Source of the DNA: Streptomyces albospinus
GTDB lineage: Bacteria; Actinomycetota; Actinomycetes; Streptomycetales; Streptomycetaceae
Length of the DNA stretch: 43,743 bases
Direction of reading: 5' to 3'
Assembly: GCF_014648695.1 (NCBI RefSeq)
Contig: NZ_BMRP01000001.1
Coordinates: 441,144-484,886 of the forward strand
The notes beneath the pieces are model-generated. The model worked only from the letters and a program-made list of their open reading frames with translations. It had not been told where the DNA came from and searched no databases. Numbering within the stretch: position 1 is the stretch's first letter; each line of letters opens with the position of its first letter. Position numbers and translations under genes: made by a program. This document shows, piece by piece, positions 25,160 to 32,036 of the stretch.

Positions 25160-25933
25160 TCACAGCCCGAAGCGGCGCTGGAGCCCCCGGAGGTTGCCGG
25201 GAAGCTGCGGCAGTTGTGAGCCACTTTGCGGAACGTGGCCGCCGTCGCCCGGTATGCCGTCCTCCTCCGGCAGTGCGCCGGTCGCCAGTTCCGGCACGAT
25301 CCGTTCGGTCGACTGGAGCAGGACCGTTCCGGCGCCGGTGAACTCGAATTGGTGCTCCTCGCCCGAGACGCCGCCGAAACCGGTGTGCGCACGCAGCCCG
25401 CCCAGGAATCCCCGCAGGTACCGGTGGTCGTAGTGGTGGCACGGGGAGGGGCAGTCGGCCCAGCCGACGAGGGCCTGGGGGTCGACGCGGATCGGCGGCT
25501 CGACGAAGACCACGGGGCCGTTGGAGGCGGCGACGAACTTCCCGGTGCCGATGAGGGTGAGGAAGCCGGGGATGATCGACTGCTTCAGCGACAGAGATGG
25601 CTGAAAGGCGAGCACGTTGCCGGAGCGAATAGTGAGGTTGCCCTCATCCAGGTCGTAGGAATTCACGTCGAAGGACCGGTCGGCGAGCAGCATCTTTCCC
25701 CGGCCCTCGGCGACGACCCAGTCCGCGGCGTGCAGTGGCGAATGGAAACTGCCGGCGATGAGGCGGTCGAGGCGGCCGTGCCCGATGCCGTGGAAGTCGA
25801 TCTGCCCGTAGTAGGCGATCATCTTCCCCTTCTGGAGGAACCACCGGCCGTCGAGGTCGACGCTGAAGGCGTAGGGATTGACGTTGTCGTCGGCGGGGAG
25901 GGAGTGGACGTCGTGGACGACGGGACCGGTCAC
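25160..25933 (-). CDS. AIM24-family protein, third of operon
   Basis: A 257-residue AIM24-fold (beta-sandwich) protein, third in a run of three paralogues. Family-type strands are visible (GKMIAYYGQIDFHG, GNVLAFQPSL, PIRVDPQALVGWAD, EEHQFEFTGAGTVLLQSTE). It differs from its siblings by a Cys/His patch (DCPSPCHHYDHRY) in the middle and a longer C-terminal tail ending QRRFGL. It starts at a GTG that overlaps the preceding stop by 4 nt (25930-25933), so it is translationally coupled. AIM24 proteins are named for a yeast mitochondrial protein; their bacterial function is not established. Confidence 0.88.
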   Translation of the reverse strand: MTGPVVHDVHSLPADDNVNPYAFSVDLDGRWFLQKGKMIAYYGQIDFHGIGHGRLDRLIAGSFHSPLHAADWVVAEGRGKMLLADRSFDVNSYDLDEGNLTIRSGNVLAFQPSLSLKQSIIPGFLTLIGTGKFVAASNGPVVFVEPPIRVDPQALVGWADCPSPCHHYDHRYLRGFLGGLRAHTGFGGVSGEEHQFEFTGAGTVLLQSTERIVPELATGALPEEDGIPGDGGHVPQSGSQLPQLPGNLRGLQRRFGL

Positions 25934-26613
25934 AGCTTCTCCTCCGACGCCTGTACGTAGACGGTGCCCTGGCCCGACAGTTCCAGCTGGAAGGCCTCGC
26001 CCGAGCCGCGGCCGATCATCTCGCGCCAACCGAGCGCGGCGGATAGCCGGTTGCGGACCTCGCCGCGGTGCGCGACATACGCCTGCGGGTCGACGTGGAC
26101 CGGGCGCTGCGGGGTGATCGGCAGCTCGATGACGCCGCCGTGCGCCATCACGGCGACCGAGCCGTGGCCCTGGAGGGTGGTGGTGAACAGGCCCTGGCCG
26201 GTGACCTGCCCGCGCACCATGCCCATCACCCCGCCCTGGGAGCCCATGAACATGGTGCCCTGGGAGAGCGAGCCGTCGAAGGCCAGGAGGCGGTCGGCCT
26301 CCACGTAGAGCGTCTCGCCGGTGAGGTCGACGACATGGACGTGGTGGCCGCCGTGCCCGAACATCACCGTCGCGGTGGGGGTACCTCCCTGGTCATCAAG
26401 ACCTTGGGGGACCTCCACGGTCATCAAGGGCGTGGCCTCGCCGGCGATCCGGCGGCCGATCATGGAGCCGACGCCGCCCTGGCCGCCCTGGACGTTCGGG
26501 GTGAAGCGCACCTCGCCGCGGTAGGCGAGCATCGCGCCGCGCTGGCTGAACATCCGCTGCCCGGGAGCGATCGTGGCCTCCACCATGCGGGAGTTGAGGG
26601 CCGTGAACGGCAT
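25930..26613 (-). CDS. AIM24-family protein, second of operon, with small inserted repeat
   Basis: A 227-residue AIM24-fold protein with Gly-rich strands ([72 protein letters not shown]). Residues about 66-82 contain a Pro/Gln/Asp insert with no counterpart in the sibling genes. It corresponds to a short repeat in the DNA (26377-26415). The ATG shares its first base with the preceding TGA (TGATG), so the genes are coupled. Confidence 0.88.
   Translation of the reverse strand: MPFTALNSRMVEATIAPGQRMFSQRGAMLAYRGEVRFTPNVQGGQGGVGSMIGRRIAGEATPLMTVEVPQGLDDQGGTPTATVMFGHGGHHVHVVDLTGETLYVEADRLLAFDGSLSQGTMFMGSQGGVMGMVRGQVTGQGLFTTTLQGHGSVAVMAHGGVIELPITPQRPVHVDPQAYVAHRGEVRNRLSAALGWREMIGRGSGEAFQLELSGQGTVYVQASEEKL
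26377..26415. repeat. Small interspersed repeat inserted in AIM24 gene
   Basis: The GGGGGTACCTCCC...TTGGGGGACCTCC arrangement resembles short GC-rich elements scattered in Streptomyces genomes. The 10-mer GGTCATCAAG occurs inside it (26391-26400) and again just after it (26419-26428), suggesting a local duplication. It reads through in frame. Confidence 0.4.
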
Positions 26614-27251
26614 CAGACGTCACCGCCCACGGTGGTGCGCTCGCTGGGCTGCACGTAGACCAGGCCCTCGCCCTCGAAGCGGATCTGGAACGCCTCGCCG
26701 GAGCCCTCGCCGATGAACGTGCGGAAGTTCACTCCGGACTGGAAGTGCTGCCTGAGGTCCCCGGTGTGCGCGACATACGCCCCGGGGTCGACCTGGAGCG
26801 GGTACTGCTGCGTGACCCGCAGCACCACCGCCGGGCCGTCGGAGGTGATCGCCGCCTGGCCGTGGCCCTCGACGGTGGTGGTGAACAGGCCGTTGCCCTG
26901 CGAGGCGCCGCGCAGGCCGGTGAAGGTCGTGCCCGTCCGCAGCGCGGCGTCCGTGCACAGCAGGTTGCCCGCCTCCACGTACAGCTTCTCGCCCTGGAGC
27001 CGGACGAGGTTGATCTCGCACGCGCGGTCCGCGAAATAGCAGGTGCCCTCGCCCTTCGCCTCCATCACGGCCATCTGCTCGCCGGTCAGCCGCCGGGTGA
27101 CCATGCCGCGCAGCCCCTCGCCGCCGCCGGTCATCTTCTTGAACGCCATCCGGCCCTCGTACGCGACCATCGCACCGTTCTTCGCCCGGACGGCGTCGCC
27201 CGTCATGTCGACGGCGAGCACCTTGCTCCCCTGGAGCCGAAACTGAGCCAC
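26613..27251 (-). CDS. AIM24-family protein, first of operon
   Basis: A 212-residue AIM24-fold protein and first gene of the three. It begins [19 protein letters not shown]; strands such as [49 protein letters not shown] and [20 protein letters not shown] are shared with its siblings. The GTG start at 27251 fits homologues; the open frame continues over 100 codons upstream without family features. The divergent promoter region to 27457 contains a 10-bp inverted repeat. Confidence 0.88.
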   Translation of the reverse strand: MAQFRLQGSKVLAVDMTGDAVRAKNGAMVAYEGRMAFKKMTGGGEGLRGMVTRRLTGEQMAVMEAKGEGTCYFADRACEINLVRLQGEKLYVEAGNLLCTDAALRTGTTFTGLRGASQGNGLFTTTVEGHGQAAITSDGPAVVLRVTQQYPLQVDPGAYVAHTGDLRQHFQSGVNFRTFIGEGSGEAFQIRFEGEGLVYVQPSERTTVGGDV

Positions 27252-27391
27252 GGCCCCGACGGTATCCGCCCGGGGCGGCGCGGGGCAGGGCTTTTGTCCC
27301 GGACGTTCCCCCGACATCCCCCTGATCGCCCCCCGAGTCCGGGCCCCGACCCGGGCGCGGTGATCGCCGGGGCGGCTGTAACAATGGGGCG

Positions 27392-27419
27392 GATGCTTGT
27401 GAACTCTTGCACAAGCATC
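27392..27419. promoter_or_regulatory. Inverted repeat in divergent AIM24/DUF3817 promoter region
   Basis: GATGCTTGTG (27392-27401) and CACAAGCATC (27410-27419) are a perfect 10-bp inverted repeat around an 8-nt centre. Size and spacing fit a MarR, TetR or GntR operator. It lies 38 bp before the DUF3817 start and 140 bp from the AIM24 start. A MarR gene flanks the operon. Confidence 0.6.
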
Positions 27420-27456
27420 GCTGCTTGCCTCCCCCCTCCGCCCGAACGAGGTTCCC

Positions 27457-27807
27457 GTGGACATCAAGACCGCCGCCGCCCTGCACCGACTGCGCCTGGC
27501 ATCCATTCCGGAGGCGCTCTCCTTCCCGGCGCTGCTGATATTCGGCACCGGATTCAAGCTGTTCCTCCACTACGACGCGCTGGTGTTCCCGCTCGGCATG
27601 CTGCACGGGGTCCTGTTCACCATCGTCGTGGTGCTGCTGCTGGACGCCTGGAACCGCACCAAGTGGCCCTGGAAGCGCGCGGCCTTCTTCTTCGTCCTGG
27701 CCATCGTCCCGTTCGGCGGCCTGTACGCGGACAAGGTGCTCAAGCGCGAGGAAGAGGCAAGCGTGATCGCCGCCCGCGCCCGCAAGGAAGGGGTCGTGAA
27801 CGCATGA
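27457..27807 (+). CDS. DUF3817 integral membrane protein
   Basis: A 116-residue membrane protein with three predicted helices. The first contains the family-typical [23 protein letters not shown]; the second is [18 protein letters not shown], with the conserved LHG motif; the third is [18 protein letters not shown]. It ends in a charged tail. The GTG start at 27457 follows GAGG. The stop overlaps the ATG of the next gene (ATGA at 27804), so both are co-translated. The family is of unknown function; a second member lies at 31426. Confidence 0.9.
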   Translation: MDIKTAAALHRLRLASIPEALSFPALLIFGTGFKLFLHYDALVFPLGMLHGVLFTIVVVLLLDAWNRTKWPWKRAAFFFVLAIVPFGGLYADKVLKREEEASVIAARARKEGVVNA

Positions 27808-28112
27808 TCGTCGCCTTCTCCGTGAGCCCGCTGGGCGTCGGCGAGGACGTCGGCGAGTACGTCGCCGACGCCGTCCGGGTCGTCCGCGACTCCGGGCTGC
27901 CCAACCGCACGGACGCCATGTTCACCTCCATCGAGGGCGAGTGGGACGAGGTCATGGACGTCGTCAAGCGCGCCGTCGCCGCCGTCGAGGCGCGCTCCGG
28001 GCGGGTCTCGCTGGTCCTGAAGGCCGACATCCGGCCGGGCGTGACCGACGGGCTGACCTCGAAGGTCGAAACCGTCGAACGGCACCTGGCCCAGGACACC
28101 CGGAGCTCCTGA
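27804..28112 (+). CDS. MTH1187-family thiamine-binding protein
   Basis: A 102-residue ferredoxin-like-fold protein of the MTH1187/YkoF group (formerly DUF77), members of which bind thiamine or hydroxymethylpyrimidine. Family pattern: [24 protein letters not shown] with the SP-GxGEDV turn, [23 protein letters not shown], and [12 protein letters not shown]. It is coupled to the DUF3817 gene upstream. No thiamine riboswitch or transporter is seen nearby, so the link to thiamine is from the family only. Confidence 0.92.
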   Translation: MIVAFSVSPLGVGEDVGEYVADAVRVVRDSGLPNRTDAMFTSIEGEWDEVMDVVKRAVAAVEARSGRVSLVLKADIRPGVTDGLTSKVETVERHLAQDTRSS

Positions 28113-28146
28113 AGCCCGGAGCTCCTGTAGTCCGGGCCTCCTGGCG
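28099..28146. repeat. Three 16-bp tandem repeats at a gene end
   Basis: CCCGGAGCTCCTG recurs at 28099 and 28115 and, with three mismatches, at 28131. The first unit covers the stop codon of the thiamine-binding gene. Each unit contains the palindrome GGAGCTCC or a variant. Confidence 0.75.
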
Positions 28147-28170
28147 GACGCCCGCGACGGGGCCGCCCCG

Positions 28171-29157
28171 TCAGCCGCCCGCGGCCAGCGCGATGCCCAG
28201 CGGCGTCCGCTCGTAGAGCACCTGATGCCCGTGCCGGCGCGAGGTCAGCAGACCGGCCTCGCGCAGCACGGACAGATGCGCCGACACGGACGACGCGGCC
28301 AGCCCGAGCCGGTGCGCCAGCGCCGAGGTCGTCGCCGGTGCGTCCAGGGCGGCCAGCACCGCGGCCCGGTTGGCGCCCAGCAGCCGCGCCAGCGCCGGGC
28401 CGGCCGCCGGGCCCTGCCACAGCCCGCCGATCCCGCGCGCCGGATAGATCACGGTCGGCTGCCACGGCGGATCGAAGCCGCTCACCACGTCCGGCCACAC
28501 GAAGACGCTCGGCAGCAGCAGCACCCCGCGCCCGTCCAGGTCCTGCATCTGCACGAAGTCCGTACGGGTGCGGACCGAGAGCGTGCCGTCCGACCAGGAC
28601 AGCCGCGGATGCAGATCGGCGAACAGCCGGTGCAGCCCGCCGTCCGCCAACTGCCGCGACCGGTAGGCGATTTCGGCCTCCAGCAGGGCCCGCAGCCGGG
28701 GCCAGTCCGGGGCCAGCAGGGCGTGCCAGGCCCGCTCGGTGGCATCCGCCAGCTCCTGGACGGCCCGCTCCGGGTCGGCCAGCGCCGCCCGGCCACGCGC
28801 CGATTGCGCGGCCCCCGGCGTACAGGCCAGCGACTTGGCCATCTCGGCGCGCGCCAGCGCCGGATCGGTGGCCCGCAGGCGCGCCAGCTCCGCCGCGAAG
28901 TCCGCCAGCGGTACGTCCGGCGGCCGGCCCAGGAAATCGGGGGTGTACCCGGGCCGCGGGGAGGGCACGAACAGCCACACCGGCGACAGGTCCAGCCCGG
29001 CCACCCGCTCCCGCATCCGCCGCAGCCACGGCAGGTGATAGCCGTGCCGGTCGGCCCGCCGCAGGGTCCGCAGCGCCTCATGGGTCTCGCACAGCGGCGA
29101 GATCGCGAACCGGATACGCAGCAGATCGTCGGCCCCGAAATGCAGGTCCAGCGGCAC
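28171..29157 (-). CDS. ArsR-like winged-helix regulator with large N-terminal domain (DUF5937 type)
   Basis: A 328-residue regulator. Residues 1-240 form a domain of the DUF5937 kind (begins VPLDLHFGADDLLRIRFAI, ending in VFVWPDV and TVIYPARG). The C-terminal 90 residues are an ArsR-type winged helix (LARLLGANRAAVLAALD, TSALAHRLGLAASSVSAHL, VLREAGLLTSRRHGHQVLYERT). The GTG at 29157 has a GGAGGGGAGGG ribosome-binding site; the frame is open 27 codons upstream but low-complexity. It is divergent from an MFS exporter gene 80 bp away, the classic layout of a local repressor and its target pump. Confidence 0.88.
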   Translation of the reverse strand: MPLDLHFGADDLLRIRFAISPLCETHEALRTLRRADRHGYHLPWLRRMRERVAGLDLSPVWLFVPSPRPGYTPDFLGRPPDVPLADFAAELARLRATDPALARAEMAKSLACTPGAAQSARGRAALADPERAVQELADATERAWHALLAPDWPRLRALLEAEIAYRSRQLADGGLHRLFADLHPRLSWSDGTLSVRTRTDFVQMQDLDGRGVLLLPSVFVWPDVVSGFDPPWQPTVIYPARGIGGLWQGPAAGPALARLLGANRAAVLAALDAPATTSALAHRLGLAASSVSAHLSVLREAGLLTSRRHGHQVLYERTPLGIALAAGG

Positions 29158-29236
29158 GGCCGGGCCCTCCCCTCCCCAGGATTCGGCTCCGGCCGAAACA
29201 CTACGGCGGGCCGGCCGGCCCCGGCACGCTGACGTC

Positions 29237-30655
29237 ATGCCTTCCCCCTCCGGGCCCGAACAACCGGGCCGCGCTCCCGCCTGCCCGCCGCCCCCCGGCG
29301 CGGGCGCACCGGGCCGCGGCCCGGTCCGCCGGGGCTACCGTGCGGTCTTCGCCGTGACGGAGTTCCGCTACGTCTTCGCCGCGCACCTGCTGTCCTCCCT
29401 GGGCGTGGTCGTCTGCGAGATCGCGCTCTCCGTCCTGGTCTTCCGGCTGACCGGCTCACCGCTGCTCAGCGCCCTGACCTTCGCGCTGGGGCTGCTGCCG
29501 TACGTCCTCGGCGGCACCCTGCTGTCGGCCGTCGCCGACCGTCCCCAAGCTCTCAACTTCGTTCGAGCAGGGGAGACCCCGATCCCGTCCCGACGGCGGG
29601 TGCTGGTCCTGTGCGACGCGCTGTGCGCGCCGGCCGCGGCGGCCATGGCGCTGCCCGGTGTCCCGGTGGCGGTGCTGCTCGCGCTGCGCTGTGTGATCGC
29701 GGCCGTCGCGCCGGTCTTCGCCGGGACCCGCGCCGGGACGCTCGGCGAGATCCTCGGCGAGGGCGATCCGTTCGTCCTGGGGCGCTCGCTGATCCGGATC
29801 GTCAACCAGGGCGCGCAGCTGGCCGGTTTCGCCGCCGGGGGGCTGCTGCTGACCGCCGTCCCTCCGGGCGCGGTGCTCGGCATCACCGCCGGCACCTTCG
29901 CCTGCTCGGCCCTGCTGCTGCGGCTGGGCACCGCCGCCCGCCCGGCGCGGGGGGCGAGTCGGCGCGGAGCGCCGTCTTCTGGGGGTGGAGGTCGGGTGAC
30001 GGGAGGGCGGGCCCGCGGTGCGCTGCTGGACGCCTCCTTGGCGGGCACCCGGCGGCTGCTCGCCGACCGGCGGATCCGGGCGCTGCTGCTGCTCGGCTGG
30101 GTGCCGCCGGCGGTCGTGGTCGTCCCCGAGGCGCTGCTCGTCCCCTACGGGGACCTCCTGGGCACCGGGCCGGCCGGAGCGGGGCTGCTGATGTGCAGCA
30201 TGCCCATCGGGGCGGTGGCCGCCGAAACCCTGGTCGGGTCCTTCCTCGGGCCGCGGGCGCGCGCCCGGCTGACGTTCCCCATGGGAGTGTTCGCGGTGCT
30301 GCCGTCCCTCGGGTTCGCCGCCCGGCCGTCGCTCGGCTGGGCCGTGCTCCTGCTGGTGCTGACCGGCACCTCGATCTCGTACAACTTCGGGGTCGACCGG
30401 TGGTTCGCCGCCGCGGTCCCCGACGGGCTGCTGGGGCAGGCGATGACGGTGATGCAGGCGGGCCGCATGACGATCATGGGGGTGGCGATGGGACTGGCCG
30501 GGGTGGCCGCCGACCACGCGCCGCTCCCGGTGGTGATGCCGGCCGCTGGGGTGGTGGGCGGGGTGTGCGTCCTCGCCGTGATCGCCGAGGTACGGCGCTC
30601 CGGAGCGCGGCCGGGGACCGGGCCGCGGCGTGCGGAACGCGCCCGGACCGCCTGA
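29237..30655 (+). CDS. MFS transporter (exporter-like), interrupted by an in-frame small repeat
   Basis: A 472-residue major facilitator protein with about 12 hydrophobic segments, starting at FRYVFAAHLLSSLGVVVCEIALSV and ending before a basic tail. The layout resembles MefA/TetV-like drug exporters. The first 32 residues are Pro-rich and disordered. Residues about 102-116 (PQALNFVRAGETPIP), in the loop after the second helix, are encoded by an interspersed repeat (29541-29580). A Gly/Arg-rich central loop (about residues 236-260) looks like a second low-complexity insert. It is presumably controlled by the divergent ArsR-like regulator. Confidence 0.88.
   Translation: MPSPSGPEQPGRAPACPPPPGAGAPGRGPVRRGYRAVFAVTEFRYVFAAHLLSSLGVVVCEIALSVLVFRLTGSPLLSALTFALGLLPYVLGGTLLSAVADRPQALNFVRAGETPIPSRRRVLVLCDALCAPAAAAMALPGVPVAVLLALRCVIAAVAPVFAGTRAGTLGEILGEGDPFVLGRSLIRIVNQGAQLAGFAAGGLLLTAVPPGAVLGITAGTFACSALLLRLGTAARPARGASRRGAPSSGGGGRVTGGRARGALLDASLAGTRRLLADRRIRALLLLGWVPPAVVVVPEALLVPYGDLLGTGPAGAGLLMCSMPIGAVAAETLVGSFLGPRARARLTFPMGVFAVLPSLGFAARPSLGWAVLLLVLTGTSISYNFGVDRWFAAAVPDGLLGQAMTVMQAGRMTIMGVAMGLAGVAADHAPLPVVMPAAGVVGGVCVLAVIAEVRRSGARPGTGPRRAERARTA
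29541..29580. repeat. Small interspersed inverted-repeat element inside the MFS gene
   Basis: Imperfect hairpin: TCCCC (29542-29546) with GGGGA (29570-29574) and GCTC (29549-29552) with GAGC (29565-29568). It has the look of a short repeat that I recall as common in Streptomyces chromosomes. It adds about 15 codons without breaking the frame. Confidence 0.6.
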
Positions 30656-30736
30656 CCGCCGTGCCGCTACGGCCCCCGGAACGCCGGGCCCGCGACGGCC
30701 GGGGGCCACTCCATGAGACCGAAAACTGAGACAGGG

Positions 30737-30765
30737 CTGACCAGCATGTGACCGCCGGGTAGGGT
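30737..30765 (+). promoter_or_regulatory. Promoter of second marR, leaderless
   Basis: CTGACC (30737-30742) and TAGGGT (30760-30765) are 17 nt apart, a good vegetative-type pair. Seven nucleotides then precede the GTG start, so the transcript should begin at or next to the start codon. Confidence 0.65.
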
Positions 30766-30772
30766 CGGAGAC

Positions 30773-31285
30773 GTGCCCAAGCCGCTCAGCCTTGCCTTCG
30801 ACCCCATTGCGCGCGCCGACGAACTGTGGCGGCAGCGCTGGGGCTCCGTCCCCTCGATGGCCGCGATCACGTCCATCATGCGGGCCCAGCAGATCCTGCT
30901 CTCCGAGGTCGATGCGGTGGTCAAGCCGTACGGGCTGACCTTCGCGCGCTACGAGGCACTGGTGCTGTTGACCTTCTCCAAGGCGGGCGAGCTGCCGATG
31001 TCGAAGATCGGCGAGCGGCTGATGGTGCACCCCACCTCGGTCACCAACACCGTCGACCGGCTCGTGAGGTCCGGCCTGGTCGCCAAGCGCCCGAACCCGA
31101 ACGACGGACGGGGCACCCTGGCGTCCATCACGGACAAGGGGCGCGAGGTGTGCGACGCGGCCACCCGCGATCTGATGGCGATGGACTTCGGGCTCGGGGT
31201 GTACGACGCCGACGAGTGCGCCGAGATCTTCGCGATGCTGCGCCCGCTGCGGGTGGCGGCCGACGATTTCGAGGACCAGGGCTGA
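30773..31285 (+). CDS. MarR-family transcriptional regulator
   Basis: A 170-residue regulator. The N-terminal dimerisation helix is followed by the winged helix at about 75-130 (LPMSKIGERLMVHPTSVTNTVDRLVRSGLVAKRP, when split; wing NDGRGTLASIT). The C-terminal helix ends EDQG. There is no Shine-Dalgarno; the GTG is used from a leaderless promoter. It lies upstream of a DUF3817 gene (31426), repeating the MarR/DUF3817 association seen around 25-28 kb. Confidence 0.93.
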   Translation: MPKPLSLAFDPIARADELWRQRWGSVPSMAAITSIMRAQQILLSEVDAVVKPYGLTFARYEALVLLTFSKAGELPMSKIGERLMVHPTSVTNTVDRLVRSGLVAKRPNPNDGRGTLASITDKGREVCDAATRDLMAMDFGLGVYDADECAEIFAMLRPLRVAADDFEDQG

Positions 31286-31319
31286 GGCTGCCAAGCAGGG
31301 TCACCGCGGGCCGGCGCGC

Positions 31320-31406
31320 CGGTGCCCCGCGTCCGCGGGGGCCCGCGAAGGGCTCTCACCTGGTACCGGGCGGTTGCGTGGTCCCCGCGTCCGCGGGGGT
31401 TTTCCG
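31320..31406. repeat. Two copies of a dyad resembling type I-E CRISPR repeats
   Basis: The 17-mer CCCCGCGTCCGCGGGGG occurs at 31325-31341 and 31383-31399, 58 bp apart. The second copy with its flanks (31378-31406, 29 nt) has the form GTGGTCCCC...GGGGG TTTTCCG seen in actinobacterial type I-E repeats. The first copy differs in both flanks. No array or cas genes are present. The second copy can also fold as a hairpin followed by GTTTT and could be a terminator for marR. Confidence 0.5.
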
Positions 31407-31412
31407 GGCGGT

Positions 31413-31418
31413 TACGCT
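31413..31418 (+). promoter_or_regulatory. -10 box of leaderless DUF3817 gene
   Basis: TACGCT followed by 7 nt and the ATG at 31426. No Shine-Dalgarno lies in between and no clear -35 was found; the expected -35 position falls in the GC-rich dyad. Confidence 0.5.
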
Positions 31419-31425
31419 CGTACCC

Positions 31426-31758
31426 ATGAAATCCAGCGTGCTGACCCGCTACCGGGTGATGGCCTACGTCACCGCCGTGATGCTGCTCGTGCTCTGCGCC
31501 TGCATGGTTTTCAAGTACGGCTTCGGGATGGGCAAGGACCTGACCCTCGTCGTCGCCCAGGTCCACGGCGTGCTCTACATCATCTACCTGGTCTTCGCCT
31601 TCGACCTGGGCTCCAAGGCGCGCTGGCCGTTCGCGAAGCTGCTGTGGGTGCTGGTCTCCGGCACGATCCCCACCGCCGCGTTCTTCGTCGAGCGCAAGGT
31701 CGTCCGCGAGGTCGAGCCGCTGCTGGCGGACGCCGCGCCGGAGCCGGTCGAGGCCTGA
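31426..31758 (+). CDS. DUF3817 integral membrane protein (second copy)
   Basis: A 110-residue protein with three predicted helices: YRVMAYVTAVMLLVLCACMV, VAQVHGVLYIIYLVFAFDL (with the family's HG motif) and FAKLLWVLVSGTIPTAAFFVE. A short acidic tail follows. It resembles the protein at 27457 in length and order of segments. It ends at a good terminator hairpin (31876-31907). Confidence 0.9.
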   Translation: MKSSVLTRYRVMAYVTAVMLLVLCACMVFKYGFGMGKDLTLVVAQVHGVLYIIYLVFAFDLGSKARWPFAKLLWVLVSGTIPTAAFFVERKVVREVEPLLADAAPEPVEA

Positions 31759-31875
31759 CGGGTCCGCCGCGGCCGGCGCGCGCCCCGACGCGCCGCCCGC
31801 CGCCCGCCGGTCCCGCTCCTGGGGCCGGTACGGCCGGTTGGGTCCGCTACGGCCGGTCGATCCGATGCGTTCCCC

Positions 31876-31907
31876 ACGCGCCTCTCCCGTTTCCCGGAGG
31901 GGCGCGT
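31876..31907 (+). terminator. Intrinsic terminator with short T-run
   Basis: CGCGCCTCTCC (31877-31887) pairs with GGAGGGGCGCG (31896-31906) with one T-G wobble, an outer A-T pair and an 8-nt loop, followed by TTTG. Confidence 0.7.
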
Positions 31908-31999
31908 TTGCGCTGCTCAGGCCCGGGGGAAGGCCCGGTCCGGGGGCCCGCGCAACCCTTAGGGGACCGCCCCTGACCCGGAATCCGGGGCGCCAGCCA

Positions 32000-32029
32000 T
32001 CGACAGGTACTAGGACGTCCTAGTAAATT
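32000..32029 (+). promoter_or_regulatory. icmA promoter overlapped by an 18-bp perfect palindrome
   Basis: TCGACA (32000-32005, five of six to TTGACA) and TAAATT (32024-32029) are 18 nt apart; the ATG follows after 7 nt, so the mRNA should be leaderless. The palindrome TACTAGGACGTCCTAGTA (32008-32025) fills the spacer and touches the -10. A bound dimer would exclude RNA polymerase. Its regulator is not identified. Confidence 0.8.
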
Positions 32030-32036
32030 CGTGGGT

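Noticed and set aside
29940..30010. Gly/Arg-rich central loop of the MFS gene as another inserted repeat
   Set aside because: It could be an insert, but no inverted or direct repeat structure was clear, and central MFS loops are naturally variable.
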